14,638 nucleotides of DNA from CAYNWK01 sp964400875. Its GTDB lineage: Bacteria; Chloroflexota; Anaerolineae; Anaerolineales; UBA4823. Under the pieces are notes generated by a model that saw nothing but the letters and a program-made list of their open reading frames with translations, did no database searches and was not told where the DNA came from. Positions 6,309 through 14,130 of the stretch are shown here, one piece after another (within the stretch, counting starts at the first letter, position 1; each line of letters opens with the position of its first letter). The stretch lies in the NCBI GenBank assembly GCA_964400875.1, contig CAYNWK010000107.1:1-14638 (forward strand), given 5' to 3'. A program made the position numbers and the translations under genes.

Positions 6309-9300
6309 ATGTTGGGCGGCGATTCATTTCTTGGTTCCCCGAAAGTTCGCACCTTCCTGGTCGGGCTGTTTGGNNNNNNNNNNNNNNNNNNNNNNNNNNN
6401 NNNNNNNNNNNNNNNNNNNNNNNNNNNNNNNNNNNNNNNNNNNNNNNNNNNNNNNNNNNNNNNNNNNNNNNNNCGGGTCTTCAACGTCGAGGACCCGGCC
6501 CATCCGCGCGAGGTAGGCGGTGTAATCACCCCAGGCGACGCGCAGGACGTCTTCGTTGAGGGTAAGTATGCCTATGTGGCTGACGGCGGCGCCGGGCTGA
6601 CCATCCTCGAGCTGGAGGACAGCCGCCAATCGGCGCATGCCATCCCGCAGGTACAAACCTATCGCCCCCGCGGCGGGGTGACCAGAGTTATCGTGCAGGG
6701 AAATTTTGCCTACTTGGCCAACCGCACGAATTTGCGCATCGTCAATATCTCCCGGCCACGCCAGCCTGAAGAGGTGGCTTCCTACGACGCCGGTGGGGTT
6801 ATCCAGGATCTGGCTATCATAGGGGATCAGGCTTTCCTTGCGGCTGACCGCCGCGGACTCCAGATCGTAAACGTGCTCAAACTGCAACACCAGGAAGAAC
6901 TCGGCGAGGTGCCGATCTACCCCACGCGGGGCCCCGCCCAGGGTGTCGCCGTCTCCGGGGTGTACGCTTATGTCGCCGCTGGTCAGGGCGGTGTGAGCAT
7001 TTTTGACCTCTCCGATACAGCCGCATCGAGCGCGGCCGGCGCAGAGTTAGGTCGCTTCGAAGGCGTCGCCGACGCCCTCCAGATCGCCGTCGTTGGCCAG
7101 CACGTCTTCGTCGCAGATGATTTCGACGGCTTGCGAATCTTCGATTCGGAGGTGAGAGTCCAGCCCAGGCTGTTGAGTCCAGAAGTCGCCAGGGGCAACG
7201 TGGAGAGCGTGGACGTCAGCGGTAACCTTGCATTCCTGGCCAGCGAAAGCCGTGGGCTGCGCGTCCTGGACATATCCGATCCAGCCCGGCCTAACGAGGT
7301 CTCATTATTCGATACCGCCGGGGAAGCCGTGGGAGTCAAAGTCTCTGGCGACCATATCTTGTTGGCCGATGGCGAGGATGGTCTGCGCGTGCTGTTCATC
7401 GCGGATCCCAACCTTGCCCAGATGACCATCGAGGAGAAGTCCAGCCTGGATACTCCGGGGAACGCCCACGATCTTGCCATCAACGGGAGCACCATCTACA
7501 TCGCCGACGGTGAAGGTGGTCTGCGCGTGGTGGATTTCTCCAATCCCGACGCGCCAGTTGAAGTCGGCTCGGAGGATGTTCCCAGCGCCAGGGGCGTGGC
7601 CACCCTCGAGAATTACGCTTACGTGGCCGCCGGTGAAAATGGCCTGCGGGTGGTTGATGTAACCGACCCACTCAGGCCGGCCGAGATTGGTTCGGTGGAT
7701 TTTATCGGGGAGGCCCGCAGCCTTGCGGTGCGCTCGTATGGTGTGGAGGGCGTCCCGGCTGACGTCTACGCCTTCGTCGCTGGTGGTTCTGGCGGGCTTC
7801 AGGTGATCGACGTCAGCGATCCGCGCAATCCGGTCTCGGTGGCTAACTACCGTTCCCCGGGATACGCCTACGCCGTGGTCGTGGAGGGAGATCGCGCCTA
7901 CGTAACCGGTCGTAATGACGGCTTGTGGGTGGTCGATATCAGCCAACCGACCGACCCCAAGGAGATCGGTTTTTACCCTATTCCCGGTGAAGCCCATGGG
8001 CTGGCGGTCAGTGAGCAGTTTGCTTACGTCGCCGCTTACAGCCGCGGTTTGCGCCTGATCTACGTCGCCGATCCAGGCGACCTGCATGAGGTTGGCTTTT
8101 ATGATGTGCCCACCGCCGGCCGGGATGTGGCTTTAGGCGGCAATTACGTTTATTTAAGCGATGGGGGGCAGGGTATCCGCACCCTGGACGTCACAAACCC
8201 CAAGGCGCCACGCGAGGTAGGGTTTAACGATCAAATGGGCATCACCCATGGGCTGATCGTGCGGGATGACTTCGCCTACGTGACCGATGAGCTCGGGTTG
8301 AAGATCGTTTCCATTGCCGATCCGCTCACCCCCGAGATCCGCGGCTTTTTGGGCACTGGTGGGATCGCTACCGCAGTGGACGTTGATGGCGTGTATGCTT
8401 ACGTGGCCGACGGCGCTTTTGGAATGCGGGTGATCAACATCGCCGATCCGGCGGCTCCCTTGGCGGTTGGGGCTCCTCACGATACCTTGGGGGAGGCGCA
8501 GGGCATTGACGTCTCCAGCGGCTACGCCTACATCGCCGACGGTCCTGGCGGGCTGCATATCGTCAACGTCACCGACCCGGCCAACCCGACTACCAGCAAC
8601 GTCGTGGACCAGATCAGCGATGCCAAGGATGTGGTCGTCAGCGATAACTTCGCTTTCGTTTTAAACGGGGGTCAAGGCCTCCAGGTCGTGGACGTGCTCA
8701 AACCCGCCGCGCCCGAGATCATCGCTTCCCTGGACCTGCCCGGTGAAGGCTCGCGCCTGGAGATCAATGGGGCTTATCTCTTCATCGCCAGTAGCAATGA
8801 AGGCGTGCAGGTTGTATATATTCAAGACGCGGCCAACCCACAGCTGGTTGGGGCGGAAAGCGTCCCCGGGGGAGCCCTCGGTCTCGCCGTCCAGGCACTC
8901 CCGGCGAGCGGAGATCAGCGCGGCCTGTATTATATTTATGCGGCCAGCCCGGAGCAGGGCTTGCAGGTCCTCGAGGCGGAAAAACGAGCCGAGATCCGAC
9001 CGTCCGGGTCCTACGTGACCCCCGGAAGGTTGACCTTGTTCCAGGGGATCGGTCTGGCTGATACTCACGCCACCCGCAAGTTGTGGCGCACGCGCTGGTT
9101 GTATTTCCGAGATCTGGCCGTTATCGGCGGAATCGGCTTTCTCTTCTGGCTGACGTTCTTTGCCCAGTTCGTCCTGCCTCTCAAGAGCCTGTCAGACCGC
9201 TTGAGCGCGGCCAATGGCTTGCTCAATTACGTGCTCGGCTTGCGCGGCCCAGCCATCCGCATCGAGAACGGCAAAGTGACTTTGCGGCCAGGAGAGGCGC

Positions 9301-10520
9301 GCCGGCGCGGCCCCGGGGTTGCCCTGCTTGACACCGCCAGCGCGGCGATGATGCGGCGCAGCAACCAGTTCACACGCCCGGTTGGCCCGGGGGTGGTCTT
9401 CACCAGTGCCGGGGAATATATTCACCTGGATCTGGATAATCTGAAAGGCGAGGCCATCGATCTGCACCGCCAGGTGCGCCCGCTGCCGCCCTTAGGTCCG
9501 AGTAAGGATGAAGATCCGTTCGAACCCTTCCAGGAAGTTTTCCGCTTGAAGTTTGAGTCGCGCCAGGAGTTCGAGCAGCGTAAGGAGCGGGCGGAGCGGG
9601 ACTTCACGGAGAAACAAAAGCGCCGCCAGCAGACCAGTGGGTTGTCCCGCGATGGCGTCGAGGTTGTGCCCAATATCCTGGCGGGCTTCAAGATCAAGAG
9701 CGTGCGGGGAGAAGGGGGCACGCAGTTTGGCTACCGCCCGGAATCCGTGCGCCTGGCGGTTACTCGCGAGGGCATTGAGCCGGATGCGCAGCGGGAAAAC
9801 GCCCGCCACGTGCGCTGGTACGAGCTGCCCGCTTACCTGGTTGTCGACCTTTGGCGGGAGTACCTCAGTAAGTTCACCCTGAATGAATTATTCGACCCCG
9901 ACACTGTCTACCTGAAAGGCATCCGTGAGAGGCCGGAGCCCAGCCATGATTGGCGCCAGGGTGCAGATCGCGGCGAAACCGGCCTGGAGATTATCAAGCG
10001 CATGGTGCGGGCGCGACTGACCCAGCCCCAGGTCGATGAGCTCAACGCGGTAGGCCAGCCTACCGGTGGACAGATCGACAGCCGGGAGTTCCAAATTTTG
10101 GAGGATATGGGCATTGAATTGAGCTTCTCCGCTATCAGCAACCTGCGCTTTCCCAGGGTGGTCGAAGAGAAGCTGGTGCAGGAATGGCTGTCCACCTGGC
10201 TGCAGCGCGCTCTGCTGGAGCGCGATAACGTCGAGCAGCGCCGCCGCTACGCCCGTCTGGATGGCGAATCGGAAGCCTTGACGCAGTACGCTGTCAGCGC
10301 GGCGCGTCCACTTTACGAACATCTGGTTGATGAAAACGGCGCGGTAGTGGATTACCGCGCGGATCCCAACGTCCGCCCCAGCGTGAAGGATTCCCTGCTA
10401 TCGCTCTTAGAAGGCACGTACCAGATGGTGATCGGCGATGCCCAATTGCTGCGTGTGCTGGTTTCCGAAGAGAACGAGTTGGAAGCCTTGATCCAGTGGG
10501 TGCAGAGGGAAGGGGCGTGA
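6309..10520 (+). CDS. LVIVD-repeat beta-propeller / membrane helix / SPFH-like protein (interrupted by assembly gap)
   Basis: The frame is about 1,400 residues, but residues 23-55 fall in a 100-N gap of unknown true length, so numbering and even joining across the gap are provisional. Before the gap, MLGGDSFLGSPKVRTFLVGLF could begin a signal peptide or anchor. From the gap to about residue 892 lie roughly 18 full LVIVD repeats (consensus YAYVADG..GLRVVDVSDP), enough for two or three beta-propellers. A membrane helix follows at about 935-957. After it comes an SPFH/band-7-like region: GPGVVFT at 1026-1032, AIDLHRQ at 1049-1055, SRDGVEV from 1113, GIELSFSAI from 1268, and a helical tail with a DGESEA stretch near 1318 like the AEGE of stomatin/flotillin proteins. 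A charged helix (about 1070-1110) interrupts the SPFH core. LVIVD repeats are known from surface proteins, and SPFH proteins form membrane rings or cages. Stop is TGA at 10518-10520. The combined function is unknown. Confidence 0.82.
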   Translation: MLGGDSFLGSPKVRTFLVGLFXXXXXXXXXXXXXXXXXXXXXXXXXXXXXXXXXXRVFNVEDPAHPREVGGVITPGDAQDVFVEGKYAYVADGGAGLTILELEDSRQSAHAIPQVQTYRPRGGVTRVIVQGNFAYLANRTNLRIVNISRPRQPEEVASYDAGGVIQDLAIIGDQAFLAADRRGLQIVNVLKLQHQEELGEVPIYPTRGPAQGVAVSGVYAYVAAGQGGVSIFDLSDTAASSAAGAELGRFEGVADALQIAVVGQHVFVADDFDGLRIFDSEVRVQPRLLSPEVARGNVESVDVSGNLAFLASESRGLRVLDISDPARPNEVSLFDTAGEAVGVKVSGDHILLADGEDGLRVLFIADPNLAQMTIEEKSSLDTPGNAHDLAINGSTIYIADGEGGLRVVDFSNPDAPVEVGSEDVPSARGVATLENYAYVAAGENGLRVVDVTDPLRPAEIGSVDFIGEARSLAVRSYGVEGVPADVYAFVAGGSGGLQVIDVSDPRNPVSVANYRSPGYAYAVVVEGDRAYVTGRNDGLWVVDISQPTDPKEIGFYPIPGEAHGLAVSEQFAYVAAYSRGLRLIYVADPGDLHEVGFYDVPTAGRDVALGGNYVYLSDGGQGIRTLDVTNPKAPREVGFNDQMGITHGLIVRDDFAYVTDELGLKIVSIADPLTPEIRGFLGTGGIATAVDVDGVYAYVADGAFGMRVINIADPAAPLAVGAPHDTLGEAQGIDVSSGYAYIADGPGGLHIVNVTDPANPTTSNVVDQISDAKDVVVSDNFAFVLNGGQGLQVVDVLKPAAPEIIASLDLPGEGSRLEINGAYLFIASSNEGVQVVYIQDAANPQLVGAESVPGGALGLAVQALPASGDQRGLYYIYAASPEQGLQVLEAEKRAEIRPSGSYVTPGRLTLFQGIGLADTHATRKLWRTRWLYFRDLAVIGGIGFLFWLTFFAQFVLPLKSLSDRLSAANGLLNYVLGLRGPAIRIENGKVTLRPGEARRRGPGVALLDTASAAMMRRSNQFTRPVGPGVVFTSAGEYIHLDLDNLKGEAIDLHRQVRPLPPLGPSKDEDPFEPFQEVFRLKFESRQEFEQRKERAERDFTEKQKRRQQTSGLSRDGVEVVPNILAGFKIKSVRGEGGTQFGYRPESVRLAVTREGIEPDAQRENARHVRWYELPAYLVVDLWREYLSKFTLNELFDPDTVYLKGIRERPEPSHDWRQGADRGETGLEIIKRMVRARLTQPQVDELNAVGQPTGGQIDSREFQILEDMGIELSFSAISNLRFPRVVEEKLVQEWLSTWLQRALLERDNVEQRRRYARLDGESEALTQYAVSAARPLYEHLVDENGAVVDYRADPNVRPSVKDSLLSLLEGTYQMVIGDAQLLRVLVSEENELEALIQWVQREGA
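6374..6473. other. Assembly gap (exactly 100 N)
   Basis: A run of exactly 100 N is the customary placeholder for a scaffold gap of unknown length. It falls inside the 5' part of the LVIVD gene, where repeats could have broken the assembly. The missing piece should hold the rest of the signal peptide or anchor and one or more LVIVD units. Confidence 0.97.
6474..8985 (+). repeat. LVIVD repeat array (protein-level, about 18 full units of about 40-50 residues)
   Basis: Repeated units of about 120-150 bases encode a pattern of small residue-V-x-(I/V)-x-G, then YAYVADG, then GLRVVDVSDP, then P.EVG. Well-preserved copies include those ending LRVLDISDP (near 7260), LRVVDVTDP (near 7650), LQVIDVSDP (near 7800), MRVINIADP (near 8430) and LHIVNVTDP (near 8560). 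Degenerate units lie at both ends. One unit near 7730-7820 has an insertion of about nine residues (around SYGVEGVPADVYA). The DNA copies have diverged, so this is an old expansion rather than a recent tandem duplication. Confidence 0.85.
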
Positions 10521-10582
10521 TGGCGGTGTTTCAGGAGGCTGGCTTTTTGTTCTCGGAGAGTTTTAGCGGGGAGTCTCGATGA
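10520..10582 (+). CDS. Possible 20-codon linking ORF
   Basis: An ATG at 10520 overlaps the TGA of the LVIVD/SPFH gene as TGATG. The frame runs 20 codons (MAVFQEAGFLFSESFSGESR) and stops at 10580-10582, overlapping the next ATG as ATGA. A GGGAAGGGG purine run just upstream could serve as a ribosome binding site. It could act as a translational relay between the two large genes rather than make a functional peptide. It may also be chance, since gene 2 has its own GGGGAG site. Confidence 0.2.
   Translation: MAVFQEAGFLFSESFSGESR
10568..10573 (+). promoter_or_regulatory. Ribosome binding site of the second SPFH-like gene
   Basis: GGGGAG lies five bases before the ATG at 10579 and fixes that start. 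The nearest other ATG, at 10520, is out of frame. Confidence 0.65.
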
Positions 10583-12165
10583 GTTATTCTCGGCGCCTGG
10601 AGCGCTCGATCCTGCAGCGGCTGCTGTCTTATACCGTCGGTCTGGTATTCAACACCACACCGTCGGCTGCCGCGCTGCGCCGGTGGGGCTTGATTCTCCT
10701 CGGTGGGGTTTCCTGGGCGTTGTTTGCCTGGGTTTCGAACCCCTTCAGACCGGGGCTGGAGCCGCTGCGTCGCCTTGTGGAATATCCCTTCCGCGCTCTC
10801 TTTGCCGGCGACGTGTTCGCCGTGGTCCTGATCGCTGCGCTTTCTTTCTGGCTGGCTTTCCGCTTTGCCGCCATCTATCTGGACGACATTTTCGAATTGA
10901 ACGCTGTGTCCATCGCCGGCCGTTATATCCGCCAGTCCGCGTTTGCCAGCCAGTATGACGTCATCCGTATTAAGGATGGGGACGTCATTGCCGAGGACAG
11001 ACGGTCGCCCATTTTCCTGATCGGCGGGCCGGGCCGGGTGCACGTTTTCATGGAAAACGCCGCTGTGTTCGAGAAGGTCAGCGGTGAACCCAGGGTGATC
11101 GCCCCCACGATGGTCCGCGAGACTAACGGGGGGAACGCCGCGGCCAGGCTTGGCTCGCGCCGCTGGTTGCGGGAGCTCACCAGGGATTTGCTGCCGGTCC
11201 CCGACGAGAACGTCCTTGATGAACCTCCTCCGGAAGAGCCAAAATATGTCCTCCGCGGCGCCACCGTGCTGGAAGGCTTCGAACGCTTGCGCAGCGTGAT
11301 CGACCTGCGCGACCAGGTCGAAGATATGTCCGCCTCGGACCGCACCCGGGATGGCATTCGAATTATGGCGAAAGACGTGCGTTTCGTCTTCAGCGTGCTG
11401 CGCGACAGCGAGGAACCCACCCTGGAGCGCCCGTACCCGTTTACCGATGAGGCCATCCGCGCCCTTGTGTTTAACCAGACCGGGCAGAACTGGACCAACT
11501 CTATGCGTTCTTCGATCAACTCGGCCTTGGGTCAGTTCATCTCCCGGCACGACCTGAACGAGTTCCTGGCCGACGTTAACGCGCCGATGCTGCTGCGCGA
11601 TTACGGCCAGCTGCAGTGGGAGCTTGACCGCGAGCAGGGAGTTCCCGGTCCGGCCCCGCCGGAATCAGCCTCCCCGCCAGGTTTTGAAGCGCGCTCGGCG
11701 CTGACCAACCTGTTCTATGATTTCGCCTCCCGCTTCAGCGCAGATTCCCGGAAACGTGGAATCGAACTGCGCTGGATCGGCGTCGGCACATGGGATTTGC
11801 CGGCAGAGGTCATTGCTAACCGTCACCAGGAAGCCTGGCGGATTACCTTCGAGAACCGTGTGCGGGGCAGCCGCCGGAACCTGGATTCGCTCTTCGAGGA
11901 GAGCCGGGTGATGGAGCTACACCGTAAATTGCTGGAAGTGCCTCTGGGCAGGCTCGAGGCGCTGAACGCTCAATTCGATTCGTTCGACACGATTGCCCGC
12001 AGGATGCTGATGGCTTACCGGGACCTGGTATGCGCTGCGTTGGATCAGCTCAATCGCGCCGGGAAAGGTGGCACCCCCGATGCCATGATGTTGCAGATCG
12101 TCTGCGAATTCTTAAAGTATATTCCCTTCCACTATGTTAGTGGGCAGAACAACAATGGAAGCTAG
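10579..12165 (+). CDS. SPFH/band-7-like membrane protein, partner of the LVIVD protein
   Basis: This 528-residue protein has two N-terminal hydrophobic helices (about 36-54 and 77-99). After them comes a region with SPFH/band-7 character: GRVHVFMEN at 152-160, VIDLRDQ at 240-246, RTRDGIRI at 255-262, and GIELRWIGVGTWDLPAEVI at about 394-412, followed by a helical tail. The DLxxQ...RDG...GIEL...P order is the same as in the upstream protein, but without its charged insertion and without any LVIVD repeats. A linker at 205-225 is rich in Pro and Glu. SPFH proteins assemble into homo- or hetero-oligomeric membrane rings that organise proteases or membrane domains. Adjacent paired genes recall HflK and HflC, though overall similarity to those looks slight by eye. 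It is 58 bases from the upstream gene and overlaps the kinase gene, so it sits in one operon. It ends with TAG. The domain call rests on motif order only. Confidence 0.8.
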   Translation: MSYSRRLERSILQRLLSYTVGLVFNTTPSAAALRRWGLILLGGVSWALFAWVSNPFRPGLEPLRRLVEYPFRALFAGDVFAVVLIAALSFWLAFRFAAIYLDDIFELNAVSIAGRYIRQSAFASQYDVIRIKDGDVIAEDRRSPIFLIGGPGRVHVFMENAAVFEKVSGEPRVIAPTMVRETNGGNAAARLGSRRWLRELTRDLLPVPDENVLDEPPPEEPKYVLRGATVLEGFERLRSVIDLRDQVEDMSASDRTRDGIRIMAKDVRFVFSVLRDSEEPTLERPYPFTDEAIRALVFNQTGQNWTNSMRSSINSALGQFISRHDLNEFLADVNAPMLLRDYGQLQWELDREQGVPGPAPPESASPPGFEARSALTNLFYDFASRFSADSRKRGIELRWIGVGTWDLPAEVIANRHQEAWRITFENRVRGSRRNLDSLFEESRVMELHRKLLEVPLGRLEALNAQFDSFDTIARRMLMAYRDLVCAALDQLNRAGKGGTPDAMMLQIVCEFLKYIPFHYVSGQNNNGS

Positions 12166-13108
12166 TTTCTCCCCCAACCCCGATGGTCCGGCGCTGGTGC
12201 TCGGTGGCGCGGGCGTTGACATGGTCGGCCGCCTGCGCGCCGACCTGCGCATTCGCACCTCAAATCCTGCCCTTTTCCGCACCTCCTTTGGAGGCGTCGC
12301 CCGTAATGTGGCCGAGAACCTGGCCCGCATGGGGCATCCGGCGATTTTGATCACCGCGGTGGGTATGGATCAGGCCGGGGAGCAGCTTCTGGAGCAAACC
12401 GCCGAGCCGGGGGTGGACGTCAGCCATGTCTTGCGCACCAGCGCCTATCCCACCGGCGCATACGTCGGCGTGGTGGACAAATCCGGCGTGATGCAGATTG
12501 CACTGGATGACATGCGCGCCATCTCTGCGCTGAATTCCAATTACCTGCGCGATCGCGCCGAACTTTTCGAAGCCGCTTCGTTGCTTTTCGTGGATGCTAA
12601 CCTACCCAAGGAGACGCTGCGCACGGCGGTGTCGTTGGCCCAAAAAGCCGGGCTGCCGATCTGCGCCGATCCGGCCTCCACTACCCTTGCCAGCCGCTTG
12701 CAGCCATACCTCTCTCACCTGAAGCTGATTTTCCCCAATAGCAATGAAGCTGCCGTGCTGATCGACCAGCCTTTTGACGCCACCAAGAGCAGCCAGGCTA
12801 TACAGGTGGCTAAGAACCTGGTCGGCCAGGGCGTGGAGATCTGCGTCATCACCCTGGCGGAGTTTGGCGTCTGCTATGCTACTTCCGAGACCAGCGGGCG
12901 CGTCCCGGCGATCCGCACCGAGATCCTCGATCCAACCGGCGCCGGGGATGCCCTCACCGCAACGCTGCTCTATGCGCTGCTCAACGAGATCCCTCTGGAT
13001 GACGCCGTCGCCTTGGGTGTTTCGGCGGCCTCGCTGACCCTGCGGCATCCCGGTTCGGTCCTGCCTCATCTGACCCTGGAAATGTTGTATGATCACCTGG
13101 TCGTCTGA
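12134..13108 (+). CDS. psuK: PfkB-family kinase, probable pseudouridine kinase
   Basis: This 324-residue carbohydrate/nucleoside kinase of the PfkB (ribokinase-like) fold would phosphorylate pseudouridine to pseudouridine 5'-phosphate with ATP. GGAGVDMVGR (about 24-33) is the first strand and substrate loop. GGVARNVAENLARMG at 53-67 is PfkB signature 1, PNSNEAAVL is at 201-209, ITLAEFGV is at 239-246 (usually TLG), and DPTGAGDALTATLL at 266-279 is signature 2, with D272 the catalytic base. The IALDDMRAI stretch (122-130) resembles the matching stretch of PsuK proteins. The specific assignment leans on the adjacent psuG. ATG at 12134 overlaps the SPFH gene by 32 bases; ATG at 12155 would overlap by 11 and lose only seven non-conserved residues. 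Neither has a clear ribosome binding site, which suggests translational coupling. Another PfkB substrate such as a ribonucleoside remains possible. Confidence 0.85.
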   Translation: MLVGRTTMEASFSPNPDGPALVLGGAGVDMVGRLRADLRIRTSNPALFRTSFGGVARNVAENLARMGHPAILITAVGMDQAGEQLLEQTAEPGVDVSHVLRTSAYPTGAYVGVVDKSGVMQIALDDMRAISALNSNYLRDRAELFEAASLLFVDANLPKETLRTAVSLAQKAGLPICADPASTTLASRLQPYLSHLKLIFPNSNEAAVLIDQPFDATKSSQAIQVAKNLVGQGVEICVITLAEFGVCYATSETSGRVPAIRTEILDPTGAGDALTATLLYALLNEIPLDDAVALGVSAASLTLRHPGSVLPHLTLEMLYDHLVV

Positions 13109-13113
13109 TTGAT

Positions 13114-14055
13114 ATGGAGCAGCTCCCGGCTTTGCCTTCCGTCTACCGCATAGCGCCGGATGTGGCCCACGCGCGCAGCCTGGGTTCGCCTATCGTCGCG
13201 CTGGAATCCACCGTGATCACCCACGGGCTGCCTTACCCTGAGAACCTCAATGCGGCTCAGGATATGGAGAACGTGCTGCGACAGGGTGGCGTCACTCCGG
13301 CGACCATCGCGGTCCTGGAAGGCAGCCTGCATGTGGGCGTCAATCAGCTCCAGCTCGAGAGGCTGGTGAGCGACCGGGGCGCGATGAAGATCGGTCCACG
13401 CGATTTCGCCTTGGCGATTGCCCGGGGACGCAGCGGCGGTACTACTGTCGCTGGTACCCTGGTGGCAGCCCGCGCTGTCGGCATCCAGGTTTTCGCCACA
13501 GGTGGGATCGGCGGTGTGCACCACCTTCCCGAGCACGATGTTTCGGCAGACCTGCTTGAGTTGTCCCGATCCCCCCTGGTTGTGATCTGCGCCGGAGCCA
13601 AAGCTATTCTCAATATAGCGGCCACCCTCGAAGTGCTGGAGACCTACGGTGTGCCGGTGGTTGGCTACCAGACCGATATCTTTCCGGCTTTTTACGCGGA
13701 GAGTAGCGGCCTTCCTGTGAGTGCCCGCGTGGAATCCGCTGAGGAAGCCGCCCAACTGGCGCGCGCCAATTGGAATTTAGGTTTGCACAGCGCCGTGTTG
13801 GTCGCTGTGCCCCCGCCGCAGGACGTTGCCCTTTCTCCACACGTACTGCGTGATGCCATCGAACGTGCCCTCGAAGAAGCTCAGGAAAATGAAATTCGCG
13901 GGCAGGCGGTTACGCCATTCTTGTTGAAACGGCTCAGCGAGCTGACCGGCGGCGCCAGTCTGCGCGCCAACTTGGGATTGCTGCGTAACAATGCCCGCTT
14001 AGCCGGCGAGATCGCCCAGCACCTGAACCGCGACCGGCGTTTGAGAAGGATCTAA
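13114..14055 (+). CDS. psuG: Pseudouridine-5'-phosphate glycosidase
   Basis: The enzyme reversibly splits the C-C glycosidic bond of pseudouridine 5'-phosphate into uracil and ribose 5-phosphate, in the cytoplasm. Its 313 residues match the family's usual length. Characteristic blocks are all present: VALESTVITHGLPYPEN (28-44), GTTVAGTLVAA (109-119), VFATGGIGGVHH (126-137), ICAGAKAIL (158-166), and GYQTDIFPAFY (184-194). K163 in the AGAKAIL block is likely the Schiff-base lysine of the family (K166 in E. coli PsuG, from memory), and E31 is the conserved glutamate. It starts five bases after the kinase stop, so psuK and psuG are one translational unit. A hairpin overlapping its stop codon belongs mainly to the convergent gene. 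I see no defect. Confidence 0.95.
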   Translation: MEQLPALPSVYRIAPDVAHARSLGSPIVALESTVITHGLPYPENLNAAQDMENVLRQGGVTPATIAVLEGSLHVGVNQLQLERLVSDRGAMKIGPRDFALAIARGRSGGTTVAGTLVAARAVGIQVFATGGIGGVHHLPEHDVSADLLELSRSPLVVICAGAKAILNIAATLEVLETYGVPVVGYQTDIFPAFYAESSGLPVSARVESAEEAAQLARANWNLGLHSAVLVAVPPPQDVALSPHVLRDAIERALEEAQENEIRGQAVTPFLLKRLSELTGGASLRANLGLLRNNARLAGEIAQHLNRDRRLRRI

Positions 14056-14101
14056 AAACTGTTCGTGGTTTAACGGACCTGCCATTAAAACCACTAACAG
14101 T
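14054..14101 (-). terminator. Intrinsic terminator of the convergent minus-strand gene
   Basis: ACTGTT-C-GTGGTTT (14058-14071) pairs with AAACCAC-T-AACAGT (14088-14101): 13 pairs around one C-T mismatch and a 16-base loop. On the minus strand the stem is followed directly by a TTTTT run (14058-14054), the form of an intrinsic terminator. On the plus strand there is no T-run, so it would end psuG transcription only weakly. It overlaps the last two bases of the psuG stop codon. Confidence 0.6.
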
Positions 14102-14130
14102 ATTGCTCCAATTACGTTAATTCGAAGTAT

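Noticed and set aside
6474..8985. CRISPR-like or recent tandem DNA repeat
   Set aside because: The periodicity is in the protein (LVIVD units). At DNA level the copies are diverged, the spacing varies and the frame stays open throughout.
10531..11550. Long open frame of 339 codons on the minus strand
   Set aside because: It lies entirely antisense to the second SPFH-like gene, has no recognisable motifs or ribosome binding site, and is the kind of shadow frame expected in GC-rich coding DNA.
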